Assembly (NCBI RefSeq): GCF_934560975.1
Contig: NZ_CAKTFO010000002.1
Span: 178,186 to 242,185, forward strand
Direction: 5' to 3'
Source: an uncultured Sphingomonas sp.
Lineage (GTDB): Bacteria; Pseudomonadota; Alphaproteobacteria; Sphingomonadales; Sphingomonadaceae
Length of the DNA stretch: 64,000 bases
Shown here: positions 34,468 to 43,635 of the stretch, piece by piece
Position numbering within the stretch: the first letter of the stretch is position 1
Layout: each line of letters starts with the position of its first letter
Made by a program: the position numbers and the translations under genes
The notes under the pieces: model-generated
What the model was told of the DNA's origin: nothing
Database searches by the model: none
Seen by the model: the letters and a program-made list of their open reading frames with translations, nothing else

Positions 34468-35660
34468 CCCGACCGCCCCTGTATCCGCTGCTGCTCGCCC
34501 TGCTGCTGACCGGCGCCGCGCCTGCCGCCGCGCCCGTCTATGATGCCGCGCTGGAAGGCCGGGTGTTCGACCGTGCCTGGTCGCTGGTGCGCGACAAATA
34601 TTGGAACCGGGCCGAAACCGGGCAGGCGTGGGACGCCGCCCGCGCGACATTCCGTTCGCGTGCGGTGGCGGCGCCGGACCGCCGTGCGTTCTACACGATC
34701 CTGGGCGAGATGCTGGCCACCCTGGATGACAGCCACGTCTACGCGATCGATCCGATCCAGCTGGCGATCGGCGCGGCCCGCGACGATGGCGAGGACGCAC
34801 AGGGCTTCGGATTCACCATGCTACCCAACGATGATGGAGAATGGCGGGTGATGCGGGTCCAGCCCGGTTCCGCCGCCGCCACGGCCGGGGTCCAGATCGG
34901 CTGGATCGTTTCGCAGGTGAACGGGGGCGAGGTCGACATCGACTATCAGCCAAAGGCCGGAGAGGCGGCGCGCTTCGTGTTCCGGGACGAGTTCGGCGCC
35001 GATCACCGCCTGACCCTTCCCGCCACGCTGGAGCAGCCGGAGGCGTCGCGCCGGGCCGAGCTGTTGCCCGGCAACATCCTGCTGGTGGGGCTGAACGGGT
35101 TCGATAGCGGCGACGATCGCTGGATCGCACGCGAGATTGCGCGGGCCCAGCCACAAGGCCTGATCCTCGACTTGCGTGACAATGGCGGCGGCGAGGCTGG
35201 CGTGATCGCGCGGGTCGCCGGCCTGTTCTTCAGCGAGAACCGCCCGCTGGTGCAACGGATCGGCAGGACCACATCGATCCAGAAGACGAGCGGCGCGGGT
35301 GCGGATGCCTATCGCGGTCCCCTGGCGGTGCTGGTCGGCAACGGCAGCGCGAGCGGGGCGGAGGCGGTTGCCGCGCTGATCGGGGAAAGCGGACGCGGGA
35401 TCACCGTGGGCGAACGTACCGCCGGCGCGCTGACCGGTGCCGCTTATTACCGCCTGCCCGATAGCGGCCAGCTGACCGTGGCCGAATTCGACATCCGCAC
35501 CCCGGCGGGGCATCGCCTGGAGGGCGTGGGCCTCCGCCCGCTGGCGGAGGTCCGCCCGACCCTGGCGGAGCAGCGTGCCGGCAAGGACGTCGTGCTGGAT
35601 CGGGCGCGGGCGCTGCTTACGAAGCCGGCCAGCTCCCGCCGATCGCCTGGATCAAATTGA
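34464..35660 (+). CDS. S41-family (tail-specific protease-like) peptidase, exported
   Basis: 398 residues starting at GTG inside the previous stop (GTGA). A signal peptide (YPLLLALLLTGAAPAAA) is followed by an N-terminal helical segment, a PDZ-like domain (about 105-185; VQPGSAAATAGVQIGWIVSQ) and the TSPc domain with LILDLRDNGGGEAGV and VLVGNGSASGAEAVAALIG. Ser in GSASGAE is the likely nucleophile, but the Lys of classical CtpA proteases (five residues later) is absent, so the tricorn-type Ser/Glu arrangement may apply. The 3' end overlaps the convergent outer-membrane factor gene by 44 bp. Confidence 0.85.
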   Translation: MTRPPLYPLLLALLLTGAAPAAAPVYDAALEGRVFDRAWSLVRDKYWNRAETGQAWDAARATFRSRAVAAPDRRAFYTILGEMLATLDDSHVYAIDPIQLAIGAARDDGEDAQGFGFTMLPNDDGEWRVMRVQPGSAAATAGVQIGWIVSQVNGGEVDIDYQPKAGEAARFVFRDEFGADHRLTLPATLEQPEASRRAELLPGNILLVGLNGFDSGDDRWIAREIARAQPQGLILDLRDNGGGEAGVIARVAGLFFSENRPLVQRIGRTTSIQKTSGAGADAYRGPLAVLVGNGSASGAEAVAALIGESGRGITVGERTAGALTGAAYYRLPDSGQLTVAEFDIRTPAGHRLEGVGLRPLAEVRPTLAEQRAGKDVVLDRARALLTKPASSRRSPGSN

Positions 35661-37047
35661 CCGCCGACACCTGACGATCCACCAGCGCCTGCACCTCCGC
35701 CTCCCGTGCGGTCAGCGCGGTGGTCTGCGCCACGATCACGTCGGAATAGGCGATCTGCCCCGCCAGATACTGGTTCTGGGTCAAGGCTTCCACCCGGTTG
35801 GCGGATGCGGCTGCGCTCGCCCGCTGCGTCTCGACATAGGCCAGGATGCGGTTTGCGGCGAGCGCATCCTCCACCTGCTGGAACGCCGTCAGGGCGGTCT
35901 GGCGATAATTGGCGGCCGTCTGGGCGTACGCCGCCCGCGCCTGCTCCACCCGGGCCGAGCGGGCGCCGAAATCCAGCAGGGTCAACGCGCCCGACAGCCC
36001 GAGCGACCAGATGCTGCTGGAGGCCGTGAACAGGTCCCCCAGGCGGCCGGTCTGCGTGCCGATGTCGCCCGACAGGCCGAAGACGGGAAAGAAGGCGGCG
36101 CGCTCGATCCCGATCGCGGCATTGGCCGCCGCCACCCGGCGCTCCGCCGCCGCGACGTCCGGTCGCCGCTCCAGCACGGCGGACGGCAGGGTCGGCGGCA
36201 CGTCGGGGATGCTCTTGGGCGCCTGCGCAACCTCCGGCAGCGTGAAAATGGACGGGCTTTCGCCCACCAGCACCGCAATCGCATGTTCCAGCACCGCGCG
36301 CTGCCGCACCAGGTCGGCGGCGTTGGCCCGCGCGCTGTCCAGCTGGCTTTGCGCCTGCAACACGTCGACCCGCGCGATCACGCCCTGATTGTAGCGGTTG
36401 GTGGTGATGGTGAGCGCGCGCTGATACGCCTTCACCGTGGTATCCAGAATCGCCTTGCGCAGCTCGATCCCGCGCAGCTGGACATAATTGAGCGCCAATT
36501 CGCCCTGCGCCGCCAGGGTGACGTTGGCGAGGTCGGCCTGGCTCGCCTGCGCCAGTGCTCCCTGCTGGCTGACGGCGTTGCGCAGCCGGCCGAACAGGTC
36601 CGGCTCCCACGTCGCGCCGATGGATGCGGAATAGCGCCGGCTGCCGCTGCTGACGTTCACCGTATTGCCGCCGATAATGGTCGGCCGTCCGGCCCCGAAC
36701 GATCCGGCGCGCGTCGCCCCGGTGGACAGGTCGATCACCGGGAACAGGGATGCCCGCACCTCCCGCACCGCTGCCCGCGCTTGGTCATAGGCGGCGACGG
36801 CGGCGGCCACGTCTTGGTTGGCGTTCACCACCCGGCCTTCCAGGTCGTTCAGCACGGGATCGCCGAACAACAGCCACCATTGCCCTTTCGCCACTGCATC
36901 GGCCGGCGCCGCGCCGCGCCAGCCCGGGGCCTCCTTGAAGCTGGGAGGGATCGTGGCGGAGGGCCGCTGGTAACGCGGCGCCAGGTTGCAGGCGGACAGC
37001 GCCAGCAGCGCCGTGACGGCGATGGCGGGCGACGGAGAACGGATCAT
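35617..37047 (-). CDS. Outer-membrane efflux lipoprotein (NodT/OprM family)
   Basis: 476 residues. A lipoprotein signal peptide ends in LSAC, followed by NLAPRYQRP. Two OEP repeats give the alpha-barrel tunnel (ANQDVAAAVAAYDQARAAVRE; RRVAAANAAIGIERAAFFPVFG) and beta-strands such as WEPDLFGRLRN. It forms the outer-membrane channel of the tripartite pump encoded upstream. The start overlaps the second RND pump's stop at ATGA, so all four genes from 44933 down to 35617 form an operon. The 3' end overlaps the S41 peptidase gene tail to tail. Confidence 0.93.
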   Translation of the reverse strand: MIRSPSPAIAVTALLALSACNLAPRYQRPSATIPPSFKEAPGWRGAAPADAVAKGQWWLLFGDPVLNDLEGRVVNANQDVAAAVAAYDQARAAVREVRASLFPVIDLSTGATRAGSFGAGRPTIIGGNTVNVSSGSRRYSASIGATWEPDLFGRLRNAVSQQGALAQASQADLANVTLAAQGELALNYVQLRGIELRKAILDTTVKAYQRALTITTNRYNQGVIARVDVLQAQSQLDSARANAADLVRQRAVLEHAIAVLVGESPSIFTLPEVAQAPKSIPDVPPTLPSAVLERRPDVAAAERRVAAANAAIGIERAAFFPVFGLSGDIGTQTGRLGDLFTASSSIWSLGLSGALTLLDFGARSARVEQARAAYAQTAANYRQTALTAFQQVEDALAANRILAYVETQRASAAASANRVEALTQNQYLAGQIAYSDVIVAQTTALTAREAEVQALVDRQVSAVNLIQAIGGSWPAS

Positions 37048-40000
37048 GCGGCAGGAACCCCTTGGGGCGGAGGGACGGCGGCGGCCCCGCGCGAACGGGT
37101 GCGACGAAAGCGATCCAGCGCCAGATAGACGACCGGCGTGGTCAGCAAGGTGATGAACTGGCTGGCGATCAGCCCGCCCATGATGGCGATGCCCAGCGGC
37201 CGGCGCAGCTCCGCCCCCTCGCCGAAGCCGATCGCCAGCGGCAGCGCGCCGAACGCGGCCGCCAGCGTGGTCATCAGGATCGGGCGGAACCGCAGCAGCG
37301 ACGCTTCGCGGATTGCGGCCACCGGCGACAGCCCGCGCGACCGTTCCGCATCCAGCGCGAAATCGATGATCAGAATCGCATTCTTCTTCACGATGCCGAT
37401 CAGCAGGATCAGGCCGATCAGCGCGATCAGGTCGAACTGCGATCCCGTCAGCATCAGCGCCAGCACCGCGCCCAGCCCCGCCGATGGCAAAGTCGACAAG
37501 ACGGTCAGCGGATGGATCGCGCTTTCGTACAATATGCCGAGCACGATGTAGATCACCACGATCGCGGACAGGATCAGGATCGGGTTGGACTGGCTGGACT
37601 TCTGGAACACCAGGGCGGTTCCGGCCACGCTTCCCCGAACCTGCACGGGAAGGTTCAGGCTCTGCTCGACCTGCCGGATGCGCGCGATGGCCTGGCCCAG
37701 CGAGAACCCGGGCGCTGGCGAAAAGCTGATGGTGGTGGATGGCGCAGCGTCGGTATGCTCCACCTCCGATGCGGTCGAGCGGACAGACCAGTGCGCGACG
37801 GCCGACAGCGGGATCATGTTGGCCGGCGTCATGTTCACCGCCGCCCCGCCCGCGCCATCGCGCGCCTGGCCGGTTGACGATGTCGGCGTCGATCCTCCGA
37901 CCGCCGAAGCCGAACCGACCGTCCGCAGCCCGTTGGCGCTGGCACCCGAAGACTGCCCGCTCACCGCTCCCGTCCCTGCACCGGTGCCGGTGCCCGCAGC
38001 CGCGCCGGTCGGCCCGGTGGCGGCGTTGGCGTTGGTGACCGGGGCGGTGGCGCCCGTGGCCGTCTGGGCCGCGCGTGCCGGCACGTAGACATTGTCCAGC
38101 GCGGCGGGCGATCCGGTGAAGCGCGGCGCCACGCCCATCACCACATAATATTGGTTGAGGCCGCTATAGATGGTCGCCACCTGCCGCTGACCGAAGGCGT
38201 CGTACAGCGTGTTGGTGATGGCGGAGATCGGAACGCCCAGCCGGGTCGCGGCATCCTTGTCGATGTCGACGAACACCTCCGCGCCGCCCTGGTCGCTGTC
38301 GACGTCGACCTCCGCAATCTCCGGCACATGCTTCAACGCCTCGCCCAGACGCGGTGCGGCCTTCAACAGCACGCCGGGATCGTCGGCCTTCAGCTCATAT
38401 TGGTAGCTCAAATTGCCGCCACGCCCGCCGACCCGCATGTCCTGCACCGGCATCAGGTAAGCGGTGACGCCGGTGACCTGCGCCAGTTTGGGGCGCAACC
38501 GCTCGATCACCTTCTGCACGGGATCGCGCTGGCGCTGCGGCTTCAGGGTGGAGAACAGAAAGCCGCCGCCCGCCCGCGATCCGCCGGTGAACGCCACCAC
38601 CGTGTTGATCGCCGGGTCCGCCTTGATGATCCCCACGATCCGGGTGAGCTTGACCTGCATGTCCTGGAACGAGATGCTCTCGTCCGCGCGCAACCCGCCC
38701 ATCAGCGATCCCGTATCCTGTTCGGGAAAGAAGCCCGACGGTATCCGCGTCATCAGGAATATGTTGAGCAGCACGGCCGCGATCAGCAGCATCAGGGTCG
38801 CGCCGCGGTTGGCGAGCGCCCAGTCCAGCCGCCGGGCGTAGAAGGCCTGGAGCCGGTCGAACTGCCGCTCGGAAAAATCCGCAAAGCGGCTCGGCTTTAC
38901 GTCCTGCGGCCGGCGCAGGATCAGGGACGCGAGCATGGGCGTGGTGGTCAACGAGATCACCAGGCTGATCAGAACCGCCACCGTCATGGTGACGGCGAAT
39001 TCGTTGAACAGCCGCCCGACGATGCCCTGCATGAACAGCAAGGGTATGAACACCGCCACCAGGCTGATCGAGATGGACAGCACGGTGAAGCCGACCTCAC
39101 GCGCCCCGCGCAGCGCCGCCTCCAGCGGGCGCGTTCCCTCCTCCACGTGGCGGGAAATATTCTCCAGCACCACGATCGCATCGTCCACCACGAAGCCGGT
39201 CGCCACCGTCAGCGCCATCAGCGACAGATTGTTGAGGCTGAAACCCAGCAGGTACATCACCCCGATCGTGCCCGACAGCGACACGATCACCGCCACGGCC
39301 GGGACGATCGTCGCCCGCAGCGAACGGAGAAAGATCGACACCACGATCACCACCAGGATCGTGGCGATCACCAGCGTCACCTCCACCTCGCGCAGGGACG
39401 CGCGGATGGTGGTGGTGCGGTCAGACGCCACATGCATCTTGATGTCGGCGGGGATCACCGCCTGGAGGCCGGGCAGCTGCGCCTTTACAGCATCCACGGT
39501 GGCGATGATGTTGGCACCCGGCTGGCGGCTGATGACGATGGTGACGGCGCGCTTGCCGTTGAACAGCCCCATCGTCCGCACGTCCTGCGGGCCGTCATAG
39601 ACCTGGGCCACGTCCTGCAAGCGCACTGCCACGCCGCTGCGCCAGGCGATGACGATGCCGCTATAATCCCTGGCGTGCAGGCCCGGCACGTCGCCATAGA
39701 TCTGCCACGCGGTGCTCGGGCCGTCGATCACGCCGCGCGGCCGGTTGGCGCTGGTCGCGGTGACGGCGGTGCGCACATCCTCCAGCGGGATGCCGTAGCG
39801 CGACAAGGCCAGCGGGTTGAGGTCGATCCGCACCGCCGGCAGCGCCGCCCCGCCAAGCTCCACGTCGCCGACACCCGGCACCTGCAACAGCCGCTGCTGC
39901 ACGACGTTGGACACCGTGTTGTAGATTTCGGACGGCGTGCGCGTATCGCTGGTCAGCGCGATGATCATGATCGGCGCGTCGGCCGGGTTGATCTTGCGAT

Positions 40001-40385
40001 AGCTGGGATTGGTGCGCAGCGTCGCGGGCAGGTCGGCGCGGGCCGCGTTGATCGCCGCCTGCACGTCGCGGGCCGCGCCGTCGATGTTGCGCGACAGGTC
40101 GAACTGCGCCGTGACCCGCACCGATCCCACCCCGGAGCTTGAGGTCAGCTCGGTCACGCCGGCGATGGTCGCCATCCGCTTTTCCAGCGGGGAGGCGACG
40201 CTGGTCGCCATGGTGGTGGGGCTCGCTCCGGGAAGGTTCGCCTGCACGCTGATGGTCGGGAAATCGACCTGCGGCAGCGGCGCGATCGGCATTCCGAAAA
40301 AGGCGGCGATCCCCGCCAGCAGCAATCCCACCGTCAGCAGCAGGGTTCCGATCGGCCGCCGGATGAACGGCGCGGACAGGTTCAC
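37044..40385 (-). CDS. RND efflux pump subunit (MdtC type) with low-complexity insertion
   Basis: About 1113 residues from GTG 40385, chosen for the GGCGGAG preceding it; earlier in-frame codons are possible. Features are the N-terminal helix FIRRPIGTLLLTVGLLLAG, proton-relay Asp pair in GFVVDDAIVVLEN, a VLISLVISLTTTPMLASLIL helix, and the C-terminal GIVKKNAILIIDFAL. It is a multidrug/heavy-substrate proton antiporter in the inner membrane, teamed with a second RND subunit as in MdtBC. Residues of about 768-852 (37825-38085) form a Gly/Ala/Thr/Ser-rich segment (GTGTGAGTGAVSGQSSG region) between VYVPARA and NMIPLSAVAHW, where related pumps have only a few residues. Confidence 0.9.
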   Translation of the reverse strand: MNLSAPFIRRPIGTLLLTVGLLLAGIAAFFGMPIAPLPQVDFPTISVQANLPGASPTTMATSVASPLEKRMATIAGVTELTSSSGVGSVRVTAQFDLSRNIDGAARDVQAAINAARADLPATLRTNPSYRKINPADAPIMIIALTSDTRTPSEIYNTVSNVVQQRLLQVPGVGDVELGGAALPAVRIDLNPLALSRYGIPLEDVRTAVTATSANRPRGVIDGPSTAWQIYGDVPGLHARDYSGIVIAWRSGVAVRLQDVAQVYDGPQDVRTMGLFNGKRAVTIVISRQPGANIIATVDAVKAQLPGLQAVIPADIKMHVASDRTTTIRASLREVEVTLVIATILVVIVVSIFLRSLRATIVPAVAVIVSLSGTIGVMYLLGFSLNNLSLMALTVATGFVVDDAIVVLENISRHVEEGTRPLEAALRGAREVGFTVLSISISLVAVFIPLLFMQGIVGRLFNEFAVTMTVAVLISLVISLTTTPMLASLILRRPQDVKPSRFADFSERQFDRLQAFYARRLDWALANRGATLMLLIAAVLLNIFLMTRIPSGFFPEQDTGSLMGGLRADESISFQDMQVKLTRIVGIIKADPAINTVVAFTGGSRAGGGFLFSTLKPQRQRDPVQKVIERLRPKLAQVTGVTAYLMPVQDMRVGGRGGNLSYQYELKADDPGVLLKAAPRLGEALKHVPEIAEVDVDSDQGGAEVFVDIDKDAATRLGVPISAITNTLYDAFGQRQVATIYSGLNQYYVVMGVAPRFTGSPAALDNVYVPARAAQTATGATAPVTNANAATGPTGAAAGTGTGAGTGAVSGQSSGASANGLRTVGSASAVGGSTPTSSTGQARDGAGGAAVNMTPANMIPLSAVAHWSVRSTASEVEHTDAAPSTTISFSPAPGFSLGQAIARIRQVEQSLNLPVQVRGSVAGTALVFQKSSQSNPILILSAIVVIYIVLGILYESAIHPLTVLSTLPSAGLGAVLALMLTGSQFDLIALIGLILLIGIVKKNAILIIDFALDAERSRGLSPVAAIREASLLRFRPILMTTLAAAFGALPLAIGFGEGAELRRPLGIAIMGGLIASQFITLLTTPVVYLALDRFRRTRSRGAAAVPPPQGVPAA

Positions 40386-40452
40386 GCGGCCGGCTCCGCC
40401 GATCCGCACCGCGCGGCGGCGCCCTGCCCGGCGACGGAGAAATGCGCGCCGA

Positions 40453-43400
40453 TCACGCCCGCTCCTCCAGCGGCAGCAGGGGCTCGGCCTCACGCATGTG
40501 CCGCACGCGGGCGGACACCCGCTCGAACGCCAGGAAGATGACGGGCGTGGTGAACAGGGTCAGCGCCTGGCTGACGATCAACCCGCCCGCGATCGCCAGG
40601 CCGAGCGGCTGCCGCAGCTCCGATCCCATTCCCGACCCGAAGATCATCGGCAAGGCCGCGAACAAGGCGGCAAAGGTCGTCATCATGATCGGCCGGAACC
40701 GCAGATGCGCCGCCTGGCGGATCGCGCTGTCGGGATCCTTGCCCTCGCTCCTTTGTGCGTCGATGGCGAAGTCGATCATCATGATCGCGTTCTTCTTCAC
40801 GATCCCGATCAGCAGCACGATGCCGATGATACCGATCACGCCCAGGTCATTGCCCGTGATCCACAGCGCCAGCAGCGCCCCCACGCCCGCCGATGGCAAG
40901 GTGGACAGGATCGTGACCGGATGGACGAAGCTTTCGTACAGCACGCCCAGCACGATGTAGACCACGACGATCGCCGCCAGGATCAGCCAGACCTCGTTGG
41001 CCAGGCTGGCGCGAAAGGCATTGGCCGCGCCCAGGAAGTTGGTCGTGATCGCCTCCGGAACGCCGATCCGCCGTTCCGCCGCGTTGATCGCATCCACCGC
41101 CCCGCCCAGCGACTGGCCGCGCGGCAGGTCGAACCCGATCGTGGCGGCCGGGAATTGCGACGCGCGGGTGACCTGCAACGGCGCGTCGCCTTCCACAAAG
41201 GTCGCCACCGTGGACAAGGGCACTGACGTTCCGCCCGCCGTCTGGACGTAAAGTTGCTGCAACGCCTGCGGGCTGGTCAGCAGCCCCGGCTGGCTTTCCA
41301 GGATCACGCGATACTGGGTCGTCTGGGTGAAGATGGTCGAGATGATGCGCTGCCCGAACGCATTGTAGAGCGCGCTGTCGATCGCGGCCGCGCTGATCCC
41401 CAGCCGGGCCGCCACGTCGCGGTTGATATGCACGGTGACCGCGCGTCCCCGGTTCTGCACGTCGGAAATGGGGTGGCTGACCTGCGAAAGCGACCGCATC
41501 TCGGCCAGCAACAGCTCGGCCCAATGCTCCACCTCCGCCTGGTCGGCTCCCTGTAAGGCGAAGCGATATTGGGTCGCTCCTCCCTCGGCATCCACCGTCA
41601 GGTCCTGCACGGGCCTGATGTAGAGCGTGAGGCCGGCCACCTCCCGCGCGCGATCCTGCAAACGGCGGATCAAGGCGGCCTGGCTCCCCTCGCGATCCTC
41701 CTTGGTCTTCAGGTTGACCAGCATCCGGCCCTGGTTCAGCGCCGGATTCTGCCCGTCCACACCGACATTGGAGCTGAGGCTCTCCACATCCGGATCGGCC
41801 AGCAGCACGTCGGCCACCCGCTGCTGAAGCGCCGTCATCCGGCCGAACGACACGCCCTGCCCCGCCACGGTCACCACCTGGAGCTGGCCGGTATCCTGCT
41901 CCGGGAACAGGCCCTTGGGTATGGCGACGAACATCACGGCGGTCAGCACGACGCTGCCCAGGAAAACCATCATCGCCAGCCCCTGACGCAGCAGCACCCA
42001 ATCGAGCCAGCGCGAGTAATGATGCGACAGCCGGTCGAACCACGCCATGGTCGCGGCGACGAAGCGCGGCGTGTGCATCTCGTGCTCCGGCCGGAGCCAG
42101 CGGGCGGACAGCATCGGCACCAGCGTCAGCGCAACCACCGCCGAGATCAGGATGGTCACCGCCAGCGTGACCGCGAACTCGCGAAACAGCCGTCCGACAA
42201 CGTCGCCCATGAACAGCAACGGGATCAGCACCGCGACCAGGCTGACCGTCAGCGAGATGATGGTGAAGCCGATCTCGCGACTGCCGCGCAGTGCCGCCGC
42301 CAGTGGGCTCGCGCCCTCCTCGATATGGCGTGCGATATTCTCCGTCACCACGATCGCATCGTCGACCACGAAGCCCGAGGCGATGGTCAGCGCCATCAAC
42401 GTCAGGTTGTTGAGGCTGAACCCCAGCAGGTGCATCACCGCAAAGGTGCCGACGATCGACAGCGGTACGGCCAGGCTGGCAATCACCGTCGCCTGAAACG
42501 AGCCCAGGAACAGGAAGATGGCGAGCGTCACCAGGATGATGGCGAACACCAGCTCCAGCTGAACGTCGTGGACGGAGGTGCGGATGCCCACCGTCCGATC
42601 GGTCAGCAGCGTCACATGCACGTCCGCCGGCAGTGCATCCTCAAGGTCGGGCAAAGCCGCCTTGATCGCATCCACCGTGCCGATCACGTTCGCCCCGGGC
42701 TGGCGCTGAACGTCCAGCACGATCGCAGGCGTCTTGTTCATCCACGCGCCCAACCGCACATTTTCGGAGCTGTCGACCACCTGGGCCACGTCCGCCAGGC
42801 GCACCGGCGCGTCGCCCTGATAGGCGATGATGAGCGAGCGATACTCTTCGGCGCTGGCCAGCTGGTCGTTGGACTCGATCGACCAGCTTCGCGTCGGTCC
42901 GTCGAAACTGCCCTTGGCGCCGTTGACGTTGGCGGACGAGATGGCGCTGCGCAGTTGATCCAGCGAGAGGTTATGGGCGGCCAGCGCCTGCACATTGGCC
43001 TGGATGCGCACCGCCGGCCGCTGCCCGCCCGACAGCGACACCAGGCCGACACCGGAAATCTGCGCGATCTTGTTGGAAACGCGCTGCTCCACCATGTTCT
43101 GCACTTCGGCCAGCGTCCGCGTCGGCGACGTGACGCCCAGGCTCAGGATCGGCGCGTCGGCCGGGTTGACCTTGGCGTAGATCGGCGGCGCCGGCAGGTC
43201 CGACGGCAGCAGCGTGTTGGCGGCATTGATCGCGGCCTGCACCTCCTGCTCCGCCACGTCGAGCGGCAGATCGAGGTTGAACTGGAGCGTGATAACCGAT
43301 GCCCCCGCGCTGGACACGGACGACATCCGGCCGAGCCCCGCCATCTGCCCGAACTGCCGCTCCAGCGGTGCCGTCACCGTCAGGTTCATCACGTCCGGGC

Positions 43401-43635
43401 TTGCGCCGGGGTACAAGGTGCGGACCTGGATGGTGGGGTAATCCACCTGCGGCAGGGCGGCGAGCGGCAGGAAGCGGTAGCCGACCAGGCCGGCCAGCAG
43501 GATGGCGAGCATGAACAGGGTCGTCGCCACCGGCCGCATGATGAAGGGGCGGGACGGGTTCACCCCCTCCGGCCCCAGCACCTCCTGCTCGGCGCCGAGG
43601 CTGGTGCCGCCGCTGCTGGTGCGGACCTCGCTCAC
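40453..43635 (-). CDS. RND efflux pump subunit (MdtB type)
   Basis: 1060 residues from a GTG overlapping the fusion-protein stop (GTGA). After a soluble N-terminal stretch of about 28 residues come NPSRPFIMRPVATTLFMLAI, the periplasmic porter domains, the proton-relay pair in GFVVDDAIVVTEN, and GIVKKNAIMMIDFAIDAQRSEG near the C terminus. This is the partner of the RND gene downstream; MdtBC pumps work as heterotrimers and export novobiocin, bile salts and related compounds in E. coli, but substrates here are unknown. The 67-bp gap to the next pump carries no hairpin. Confidence 0.92.
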   Translation of the reverse strand: MSEVRTSSGGTSLGAEQEVLGPEGVNPSRPFIMRPVATTLFMLAILLAGLVGYRFLPLAALPQVDYPTIQVRTLYPGASPDVMNLTVTAPLERQFGQMAGLGRMSSVSSAGASVITLQFNLDLPLDVAEQEVQAAINAANTLLPSDLPAPPIYAKVNPADAPILSLGVTSPTRTLAEVQNMVEQRVSNKIAQISGVGLVSLSGGQRPAVRIQANVQALAAHNLSLDQLRSAISSANVNGAKGSFDGPTRSWSIESNDQLASAEEYRSLIIAYQGDAPVRLADVAQVVDSSENVRLGAWMNKTPAIVLDVQRQPGANVIGTVDAIKAALPDLEDALPADVHVTLLTDRTVGIRTSVHDVQLELVFAIILVTLAIFLFLGSFQATVIASLAVPLSIVGTFAVMHLLGFSLNNLTLMALTIASGFVVDDAIVVTENIARHIEEGASPLAAALRGSREIGFTIISLTVSLVAVLIPLLFMGDVVGRLFREFAVTLAVTILISAVVALTLVPMLSARWLRPEHEMHTPRFVAATMAWFDRLSHHYSRWLDWVLLRQGLAMMVFLGSVVLTAVMFVAIPKGLFPEQDTGQLQVVTVAGQGVSFGRMTALQQRVADVLLADPDVESLSSNVGVDGQNPALNQGRMLVNLKTKEDREGSQAALIRRLQDRAREVAGLTLYIRPVQDLTVDAEGGATQYRFALQGADQAEVEHWAELLLAEMRSLSQVSHPISDVQNRGRAVTVHINRDVAARLGISAAAIDSALYNAFGQRIISTIFTQTTQYRVILESQPGLLTSPQALQQLYVQTAGGTSVPLSTVATFVEGDAPLQVTRASQFPAATIGFDLPRGQSLGGAVDAINAAERRIGVPEAITTNFLGAANAFRASLANEVWLILAAIVVVYIVLGVLYESFVHPVTILSTLPSAGVGALLALWITGNDLGVIGIIGIVLLIGIVKKNAIMMIDFAIDAQRSEGKDPDSAIRQAAHLRFRPIMMTTFAALFAALPMIFGSGMGSELRQPLGLAIAGGLIVSQALTLFTTPVIFLAFERVSARVRHMREAEPLLPLEERA

